A stretch of DNA of 16,332 nucleotides from CBFGRU01 sp965651255. Lineage in GTDB: Bacteria; Planctomycetota; Phycisphaerae; Phycisphaerales; SM1A02. Location: NCBI GenBank assembly GCA_965651255.1, contig CBFGRU010000041.1, forward strand, positions 1 through 16,332, written 5' to 3'. The position numbers were made by a program, and so were the translations under genes. Every line of letters starts with the position of its first letter. Position 1 is the first letter of the stretch. This document shows, in pieces, positions 1 to 5,776 of this stretch. The notes under the pieces are model-generated. The model saw nothing but the letters and a program-made list of their open reading frames with translations. It was not told the origin of the DNA and ran no database searches.

Positions 1-145
1 TCCCGTGCCCGGATTCGCCATTCCCGTGCCCGTATTTGCCATTCCCGCACCCGGATTCGGCATTCCCGTGCCCGGATTCGCAATTCCCGTGCGGGAATTC
101 GCCGTTCCCGCACCCGGATTGGGAATTCCCGTGCGGGGATTCGTT
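1..145. repeat. Degenerate 21-bp tandem repeat, about seven units
   Basis: Seven consecutive 21-bp units are visible: 1-19 (cut by the window edge), 20-40, 41-61, 62-82, 83-103, 104-124 and 125-145. A typical unit begins ATTCCCGTGC and ends CCGGATTCGCC. Units differ mainly in the core, which reads GTGC in some and its reverse complement GCAC in others, and in a following CCCGG or GGGAA. The mixed orientation creates inverted repeats: AATTCCC-GTGC-GGGAATT around 83-100, and CCCGCAC near 107-113 pairing with GTGCGGG near 129-136. The period is a multiple of three, so open frames run through it (heptapeptide-like FAIPVPG), but I see no ribosome binding site or gene context and do not call a protein. 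It lies downstream of the minus-strand hydrolase gene, separated by about 120 bp with nothing recognisable. The array may continue to the left of the window. Confidence 0.85.
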
Positions 146-265
146 GGATTGGCACGTGAAATGCATGAAACCATACGACTCACGGGCTGCGAACGCGGTT
201 TCTGGCCCTTTGCCTGAAGTTCCGCCTCAGAAATGACGATCTCCCAGCGGTCAGATCCGCGCGGT

Positions 266-1126
266 TCAGAGTGCTTCCAGCAACTTCTTCCACCGCGCCC
301 ACGCTTCGCGCATCGCGCGTTTGTTGGCGTCGCTCGCGTTCTCCGCCTCGCCTACCCGCATGAAGCCGTGGCCGGCACCGGGGTAGAGCACCGGCTCAAA
401 GGTCTTGCCGAGTTCCTTCATCGCGGCGACGCTGGCATCGATGGTTGAGTTCACGCGGTTGTCGTTGCCGCCATAGAACCCGTAGACCGGACATTTGATG
501 CCTTCCATCGCGTCCTTCTCCTTCGGCCCGGTGCCGTAGAAGACGAACGCGGCCTTCAGGTCATCGCGCACACCCGCGAAGTTGAACGTCTGGCTGCCGC
601 CCCAGCAGAATCCGCCGACGACGAGATCGTCACTGCTCGCGGGGAGTTTCAGCACGTAGTCAGCCACGGCGTTGAGGTCAGCCGTGACCTGCTTCGGTTC
701 GAGTTTGTACAGCGCCTGCGTCGCCGCATCGACCGAGGCGAACGAATCGGTGCGGCCGCCTTCGGGACCCATGCCGCTCAAGAGGTCCGGCGCGATCGCG
801 ATGTACCCCGCTTCCGCGAGTTGATCGGCGACGGCGCGCACCCAGTCGGTGAGGCCTTTGTTCTCATGAATCACAAGCACCGCGATGGCGGCTTCTTCGA
901 CTTCGGGGTAGACGAGGAAGCAGTGCACCGTGCGCTCGCCGTGCTTCACCTCGACCCACTCGTGATGGCGGGGTGATTCGTTCAGTCGCTTGAGCGCAGG
1001 ATCAATCGGCGGCGCGGCGGGCGTCGCGGTCGAGGAGTCCTGCGCGTGCGCGGCGTGGATCATCAGCGCCGCGATCGCTGCGAGGCAGAGCGCAGATGAA
1101 AGTTGACATGAAACGCGAGTGAGCAC
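266..1126 (-). CDS. Exported dienelactone hydrolase family protein (alpha/beta hydrolase)
   Basis: This is an alpha/beta hydrolase of the dienelactone hydrolase family, which cleaves lactones or esters with a Cys-Asp-His triad. From the chosen start (286 aa) the triad is visible: Cys174 in GGFCWGG, Asp222 in YGGNDNRV and His253 in GAGHGF. The family's conserved Glu is Glu88 in VIHENKGL. An N-terminal signal peptide is clear: a hydrophobic stretch at residues 11-24 ending in AHA|Q near residue 28, so the enzyme is probably exported to the periplasm or another non-cytoplasmic compartment. The frame is open to an ATG at 1192, but I chose the GTG at 1126 because a perfect AGGAGG sits 6 nt upstream and the signal peptide then begins at the right place. 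It is third in a same-strand row behind ppc and the L7/L12-like gene (71-nt gap). The substrate cannot be told from sequence. Family call is firm; activity is inferred. Confidence 0.9.
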   Translation of the reverse strand: MLTRVSCQLSSALCLAAIAALMIHAAHAQDSSTATPAAPPIDPALKRLNESPRHHEWVEVKHGERTVHCFLVYPEVEEAAIAVLVIHENKGLTDWVRAVADQLAEAGYIAIAPDLLSGMGPEGGRTDSFASVDAATQALYKLEPKQVTADLNAVADYVLKLPASSDDLVVGGFCWGGSQTFNFAGVRDDLKAAFVFYGTGPKEKDAMEGIKCPVYGFYGGNDNRVNSTIDASVAAMKELGKTFEPVLYPGAGHGFMRVGEAENASDANKRAMREAWARWKKLLEAL

Positions 1127-1132
1127 ACAGCA

Positions 1133-1138
1133 CCTCCT
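1133..1138 (-). promoter_or_regulatory. Shine-Dalgarno that fixes the GTG start of the hydrolase
   Basis: On the minus strand AGGAGG is followed by 6 nt (TGCTGT) and then GTG at 1126. This perfect ribosome binding site lies inside the longer open frame, so it argues against the upstream ATG starts at 1192 and nearby. Confidence 0.8.
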
Positions 1139-1197
1139 GGTGAGCGGGGCGTGGTCGAATCGGTTCATCATCGTAGCCGGTGCGACGGGCAATACGG

Positions 1198-1659
1198 CTA
1201 GAACATCGGCAGGATGAAGCGCGTTCCGGCGAACATGATGACCGCCCCCACGCTGAGCGCGAGCACGATGATGCCGGTGCAGCCGGTTTTTCTGCTCGCG
1301 CCGGCTGCGGGGTCGGCGCGGGCGATCATCTCGACGGCGTGCTTGGCTTCCTTCAATCCCACACCGTGCAGTTCGCGGAAGCGTTTGATCGCTTCGAGCT
1401 TGCGGCCGGCCCGGATGAGTTGGGTGATTTCCGCGCCGGCTTCGAGCGCTTCCGGACCGCGGAGCGCGGCATCGAGCATGGCCGCGGCGGCGGACGAATC
1501 CAGCCCTTCATCGAGCAGCAGTTCCTCCACCGCGCGGATGACCTGTTCCGCCTCGGCGAGGCCCAGGCCGCTGGCTTCGCGCAGCAGTTTGATCGCTTCG
1601 AGCTTCTGATCATTGAGAATGCAGTCAATGATTTGCGGCCGGAGATCGCTTTGCATCAT
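1198..1659 (-). CDS. Small tail-anchored protein with two ribosomal L7/L12 C-terminal-domain-like modules
   Basis: The 153-aa protein starts at MMQSDLRPQ. Two similar modules match the helix-turn-helix core of the L7/L12 C-terminal domain: residues 19-46 (KLEAIKLLREASGLGLAEAE) and 87-112 (KLEAIKRFRELHGVGLKEAK). In E. coli L12 the equivalent helices bind EF-Tu and EF-G. The Ile, Lys and Arg at L12 positions 69, 70 and 73 are kept in both modules, and Lys84 only in the second. A single hydrophobic segment, about 128-147, lies near the C-terminus after a basic SRKTG, so the modules probably face the cytoplasm on a membrane anchor. It is not L7/L12 itself: there is no N-terminal dimerisation domain or Ala-rich hinge. 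The frame is open further upstream to 1803, but that overlaps ppc. The start lies 28 nt after the ppc stop, so the two genes are likely co-transcribed. Function unknown; binding of a GTPase or another partner is inference. Confidence 0.8.
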   Translation of the reverse strand: MMQSDLRPQIIDCILNDQKLEAIKLLREASGLGLAEAEQVIRAVEELLLDEGLDSSAAAAMLDAALRGPEALEAGAEITQLIRAGRKLEAIKRFRELHGVGLKEAKHAVEMIARADPAAGASRKTGCTGIIVLALSVGAVIMFAGTRFILPMF

Positions 1660-1687
1660 GGGTGGATTCTTTCGTGTGAATGCGGCG

Positions 1688-4429
1688 CTAGCCGGTGGTG
1701 CGCAGGCCGCCGGCGATGGCCTGCACCGAGAGGCGCGCGAGCTGACGGGTGCGCGCGATGGCGGGGTCGGCCTCATCGCCGTGGGCGGCAGCGAGCCGCG
1801 CAAGCAGCGAAGTCTGTACGAAATTCAAAGGATCAACGTACGGATTGCGCACCGCGATTGACCGTTCGAGCCACGGCACGGCTTCGAGCAGGCGCGGCCG
1901 ATCGGTGATGGCGAGCACCGCGCGACAGCTTGACTCGAACTCCAGCGCGATGAGCCGGTGAATGCGCACGCGGTTGTCCGCATCATCAATAAGCAGCGCG
2001 TACTGACTGGCGATGCCGAGGTCGGCCTTGGCGAGGGCGATTTCGGCGTTGTTGATCGTCGCGGTAAAGAACGGCCAGTCGCGATGCATGCGGCGAAGTT
2101 CATCGAGCGCGTGCGGCTGATCGTTGAGGAGCCGTTCAACCGCGCTGCCCAGACCGTACCACGCGGGCAGCATGTGGCGGGATTGCGTCCACGAAAAGAC
2201 CCAGGGAATCGCGCGCAGACTGGTGAGCGAACGCTCGCCTTTGCGCCGCGCGGGGCGCGAGCCGATGGGCAGGCCCTCGATCTCGCTGATGGGGGTGGCC
2301 TGCTCGAAGTAGCGGATGAACCCCGGTTGCTCGACGAGGTCGCGGTAGGCCGCGAGCGCGTGCTGCGCGAGCGCTTCCATGAGCGACTGCCACCGCTCGG
2401 CTGGTGCGGCGGTGGTTGATGCGGTGATGAGCAGCGTGGCCCAGGTCATCTGTTCGAGATGGCGGTAGGCGATGCGCGGATCGTCATAACGCTCGGCGAG
2501 CACCTCGCCCTGCTCGGTGATGCGAATGGAGCCATCGAGCGTCTCGGGCGGAAGCGACAGGATGCTGCGTGCTGCGGGTCCGCCGCCTCGTCCGAGCGAC
2601 CCGCCCCGGCCGTGGAAGATGGTGAGCGAGACGCCGTGGGCCTTGGTGGTGCGGTGAATCGCCATCTGCGCGCGGTAGAGGTTCCAGCACGCGCTGAGGT
2701 AGCCGCCATCCTTGGTGCTGTCGCTGTAGCCGACCATGACTGTCTGTCGCCGACCGGTGGCCTCGACGTGCGCGCGATACAGCGGGTGATTGAGGAGGAG
2801 ATCAAGCGTTTGCGGCGCGTTGCGCAGGTCGTCGATGGTCTCGAAGAGCGGGATGATCGGCATGGGGAGGCGGTCGTCAGCCAGCCCGGCTTCGCGTGCT
2901 GCGTGCGCCCCGAACCAGAGGACAGCGAGCACATCGCTCGGCTGATGCGTCATGCTGATGACCTGACCGCCGAGTGAATCCGGGCCGTCCAGCCGAATCA
3001 CCTGCGCGAGCAGACGGAAGAGATGCAGTGTCTCCTGCGCGGGCGGTGACAGTGATTCGACATCGATCGTGAAGGTCGCAGCCATCGCGTCGGTCAGCAC
3101 CCGCTGACGCTCTGCTTCATCGAGCGCTGCGTAGCCGGCGTGAACGCCTGCGATGCGGAAGATTTCATCGAGCACCTCGTGGTACCAGGTGGATTCCTGC
3201 CTGACATCAAGGCGCGTGAGATGAAACCCGAAGACCTCGACCTGACGCATCCACCAGCGCAGTCGCATGGCGATGGCGCGACCGCCTCGGGCTGATTCGA
3301 GGGCGCTGCACAGGAGCGTCAGTTCGTTGAGCAGTTCCCCCGGCCCGCGGTACGCGCCGGCGGGAAGTTCATCCAGTGGATCGACATCGCGGGTCCGCTC
3401 GAGCCGCCACTGCACGATGCGCAGCCAGCGACGACAGCCCTCCCGTGACGCGATGGGCCCGAGCAGCGCATCGAGTTCGGGCCACTGGGATAACGCACGT
3501 GCAATCGCTTCGCGAATGGCGGCAGCGCCCGGCACCCGCCGATCGGTGATGGAGAGCGACCGCCTGACTTCGCGACATTGTTCGCAGTGCAGGTCAATGG
3601 CCGTGCGCCGAAGGGTGCGCAGCGTTTGGTGCGTGATGTTCCAGGTGACGCCGGGGTGGCCGTCTCGATCGCCGCCGATCCACGAGCCGAAGCGCAGGAA
3701 TCGGGGCAATCGGAATGCGTGATCGGGGTACCACTTGGCGAGCGCACGCTCCAGATCATCCTGGAGACGGGGAACCACCTCCCACAGCGTCTTCGCAAAG
3801 AAAAGCGCCCGGTTCACTTCTTCCGCAACCGTCGGCCGGCGCTGTCGCAGCAGGTCCGTCTGCCAGAGCGCAAAGAGATCACCCCGGATGAGGCCGCGCA
3901 CCCGCTCCCGATCGCGCGGCAGGAGGGCAGGGTCATCCAGCTCGCGCAAGTGCTCGCGCAGATCGCGAATCTTCTCGCGCACACTCTTGCGCTTCGCTTC
4001 CGTCGGATGCGCGGTGAAGATGAGTTCAATGTCCATCCGGTCGAGAATCGCCTGCACTTCCTCCGCGGACCGTCCGGAACCGGAGAGACGATCGATTGCA
4101 TCGGCGATTGATTCCGAGCGCGGGTTGGGGTAATGCTGCCGCTCACGCTCGGCCAGCACATGAACTCGATGCCGGTCCTCCGCCAGATTCGCGAGATCGA
4201 AGTACACACTGAACGCGGCGATGACCGTGTGCAATTCATCATCGGTAAGCGTCGCGATCTGGTTGATGAGCTCACGCTCGGCCTCGCCCTTGCCGGCACG
4301 ACGCTGGTGCGCAAGATCTGAAAGACGCCGGACCAAGGCAAGCCGGTCCGCCCCTTCAACATCATGAATGACCTCATCGAGGAGGTTGTTCAACGTCGAG
4401 ACTTCTTCACGCAGGTTGGCCTGATCCAT
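1688..4429 (-). CDS. ppc: Phosphoenolpyruvate carboxylase
   Basis: The 913-aa enzyme carboxylates PEP with bicarbonate to oxaloacetate, replenishing the TCA cycle. The family motifs are present in order: TAHPTE with catalytic His141, FGSWIGGDRDGHPGVT (248-262), ISMTHQPSDVLAV (491-503), VGYSDSTKDGG (567-576), the active-site loop FHGRGGSLGRGGGP (605-618; His606, Arg608, Arg614), ITEQGEVL (637-644), IGSRPARRK (722-730), LRAIPWVFSWTQ (738-749) and RNPYVDPLN (861-869). Length is slightly above E. coli (883 aa). There is no plant-type N-terminal phosphoserine motif. The C-terminus is GGLRTTG, where E. coli ends RNTG; the Asn of that tail contacts the inhibitor aspartate, and here it is Thr911. The other effector residues (Arg614, Lys801, Arg861 by alignment) look conserved. 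The start is supported by AAGAGG 4 nt upstream. First gene of a minus-strand row; divergent from the glycosyltransferase gene. Confidence 0.98.
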   Translation of the reverse strand: MDQANLREEVSTLNNLLDEVIHDVEGADRLALVRRLSDLAHQRRAGKGEAERELINQIATLTDDELHTVIAAFSVYFDLANLAEDRHRVHVLAERERQHYPNPRSESIADAIDRLSGSGRSAEEVQAILDRMDIELIFTAHPTEAKRKSVREKIRDLREHLRELDDPALLPRDRERVRGLIRGDLFALWQTDLLRQRRPTVAEEVNRALFFAKTLWEVVPRLQDDLERALAKWYPDHAFRLPRFLRFGSWIGGDRDGHPGVTWNITHQTLRTLRRTAIDLHCEQCREVRRSLSITDRRVPGAAAIREAIARALSQWPELDALLGPIASREGCRRWLRIVQWRLERTRDVDPLDELPAGAYRGPGELLNELTLLCSALESARGGRAIAMRLRWWMRQVEVFGFHLTRLDVRQESTWYHEVLDEIFRIAGVHAGYAALDEAERQRVLTDAMAATFTIDVESLSPPAQETLHLFRLLAQVIRLDGPDSLGGQVISMTHQPSDVLAVLWFGAHAAREAGLADDRLPMPIIPLFETIDDLRNAPQTLDLLLNHPLYRAHVEATGRRQTVMVGYSDSTKDGGYLSACWNLYRAQMAIHRTTKAHGVSLTIFHGRGGSLGRGGGPAARSILSLPPETLDGSIRITEQGEVLAERYDDPRIAYRHLEQMTWATLLITASTTAAPAERWQSLMEALAQHALAAYRDLVEQPGFIRYFEQATPISEIEGLPIGSRPARRKGERSLTSLRAIPWVFSWTQSRHMLPAWYGLGSAVERLLNDQPHALDELRRMHRDWPFFTATINNAEIALAKADLGIASQYALLIDDADNRVRIHRLIALEFESSCRAVLAITDRPRLLEAVPWLERSIAVRNPYVDPLNFVQTSLLARLAAAHGDEADPAIARTRQLARLSVQAIAGGLRTTG

Positions 4430-4525
4430 CGTGCCTCTTCACCGGTGGAGTCGTTCGGGGATCGAATCGGGATTCATCGTACACTACACACGCTCGATGC
4501 TTCAGCCGAGCATTGTTGTCGGCCC
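4430..4525. promoter_or_regulatory. Divergent intergenic region between ppc and the glycosyltransferase gene
   Basis: These 96 bp separate two genes read in opposite directions and must hold the ppc promoter and probably that of the glycosyltransferase. On the minus strand a TACGAT about 45 nt before the ppc start resembles a -10 box, but I find no good -35 partner. No operator-like palindrome stands out. The role is inferred from position, not from a matched motif. Confidence 0.4.
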
Positions 4526-5776
4526 ATGTCAGAGTACGACCGTTCCTCATCCATGCCGTGGCGCATCATGCACATCTCGACGCGGTTGATCCTTGGCGGA
4601 TCACAGGAAAACACCGTTCTTTCGTGCGAAGGGCAGGTGCGAAAGGGTCACGCCGTGTCGCTCGTCTTTGGGCCGATCTACGGGCCGGAGGGTTCGCTGC
4701 TTCAGCGCGTTCGTGATTTCAACGCGGATGGTCGCGGCATCGAGACCATCGAAACGCCGCGCCTCGTGCGCGAACTCGCGCTGGTCAAGGACTGGCGTTG
4801 CTACCACGATCTGCGCCGCCTGATTCGCGACTGGCAGCCGGATGTTGTGCACACGCATTCTTCCAAGGCAGGCATCATCGGGCGCATGGCCGCCTGGAAA
4901 GAGCGCGTCCCGGCGGTCATCCACACCATTCATGGCCTGCCGTTTCATCCGTACGAGAAGAAGTGGCGGAACGCGATCTACATTGCCAGCGAGCGTTACG
5001 CCGCTCGCCGATGTCACCGGATACTCTGCGTCGCCGACGCGATGCGAGATCAGGCGCTTGCCGTGGGAATCGGCCGCCCGGAGCAGTACGAAACGGTGTA
5101 CTCCGGCATGGAGACCGCCTCGTTTCTTCATCCTCGTTGGAGTCGCGATGAGGTTCGCCGCGCCCTCGGAATACGGGATGATGAGTTCGTGCTGGGCACG
5201 ATCGCGCGACTTGCAGAACTGAAAGGGCATGATGATCTGTTGGATGCGCTGGCGCCAGTCATGCGTTCACGGCCGAACGTGCGTTTGCTGTGGGTTGGTG
5301 ATGGGTGGTGGCGTGCTCGCCTGGAAGAGCGAATCGCATCGCTCGGACTCCGCGGACGAGTTCTTCTGACCGGACTGGTGCCATCGGATGAAGTCCCCCG
5401 GTATCTGCAGGCGATGGATTCGCTTGCGCATCCAAGCTATCGCGAGGGCTTGCCGAGAACGGTCCCGCAAGCCCTGCTCAGTGGCGTTCCGGTCATTGCG
5501 TATGATGTGGACGGAACAAGCGAAGTCTGTCGTCCGGGTGAGACAGGATTGCTCATCCTGCCCGGCGATGCACGGCAGTTGGCGCAGGGTGTAGAGTGGC
5601 TGATTGATCACCCGACTGAGCGAAAGGCCATGGGTGAACGCGGCCGAGCCCTGTGTGCTGATCGCTTCAGCGCCGAGAGAATGGTCGAACATCTGGAGTC
5701 GGTGTATGCATCGGTGCTCGCGTCTTCATCTGACGATTCTGCTCATCGTCCTGCTGAGCGGGCTGTGGATCCCTGA
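4526..5776 (+). CDS. Glycosyltransferase, GT-B fold, GT4 type
   Basis: The 416-aa protein looks like a family 4 glycosyltransferase, which moves a sugar from a nucleotide-sugar donor to an acceptor. The N-terminal acceptor half shows MHISTRLILGGSQENT (15-30) and VVHTHSSKAGIIGR (107-120). The donor half shows GTIARLAELKG (224-234), VGDG (257-260), LTGLV (281-285), HPSYREGLPRTVPQALLSG (302-320) and TSEVC..GETGLL (331-343). The EX7E element has Glu307 but Gln315 in the second Glu position. No signal peptide or membrane segment, so it acts in the cytoplasm or at the inner membrane face. I chose the ATG at 4526 because the frame further upstream (from 4364) overlaps the start of ppc; an ATG at 4553 is also possible, and neither has a clear ribosome binding site. 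The 3' end overlaps the next gene by 71 nt. Donor and acceptor are unknown; cell-surface polysaccharide or glycolipid work is likely. Confidence 0.9.
   Translation: MSEYDRSSSMPWRIMHISTRLILGGSQENTVLSCEGQVRKGHAVSLVFGPIYGPEGSLLQRVRDFNADGRGIETIETPRLVRELALVKDWRCYHDLRRLIRDWQPDVVHTHSSKAGIIGRMAAWKERVPAVIHTIHGLPFHPYEKKWRNAIYIASERYAARRCHRILCVADAMRDQALAVGIGRPEQYETVYSGMETASFLHPRWSRDEVRRALGIRDDEFVLGTIARLAELKGHDDLLDALAPVMRSRPNVRLLWVGDGWWRARLEERIASLGLRGRVLLTGLVPSDEVPRYLQAMDSLAHPSYREGLPRTVPQALLSGVPVIAYDVDGTSEVCRPGETGLLILPGDARQLAQGVEWLIDHPTERKAMGERGRALCADRFSAERMVEHLESVYASVLASSSDDSAHRPAERAVDP
5695..5698 (+). promoter_or_regulatory. Ribosome binding site inside the glycosyltransferase gene
   Basis: GGAG followed by 7 nt and ATG at 5706 supports the start of the exported 726-aa protein within the last 71 nt of the upstream gene. 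Starting there gives a full signal peptide, whereas the longer frame (from 5604) would bury it behind 34 residues. Confidence 0.6.

Noticed and set aside
1..145. CRISPR array
   Set aside because: Units abut with no spacers and vary throughout; this is a tandem repeat.
5..236. Open frames of 66-70 codons across the 21-bp array, encoding heptapeptide repeats such as FAIPVPG
   Set aside because: A period divisible by three keeps frames open automatically. No ribosome binding site and no gene context.
1127..1192. Upstream ATG starts for the exported hydrolase
   Set aside because: The GTG at 1126 has AGGAGG at 6 nt and begins a standard signal peptide; the added 22 residues would displace it.
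1660..1803. N-terminal extension of the L7/L12-like protein into ppc
   Set aside because: It would overlap the conserved C-terminal part of ppc, and the residues are Pro/Ser/Arg-rich shadow sequence.
1180..1908. Long plus-strand open frame opposite ppc and the L7/L12-like gene
   Set aside because: Composition is Arg/Ala/Gly-rich with no motif. It is the antisense shadow of two well-supported genes, as are similar frames opposite ppc at 3578-4111 and opposite the exported protein at 5805-6548.
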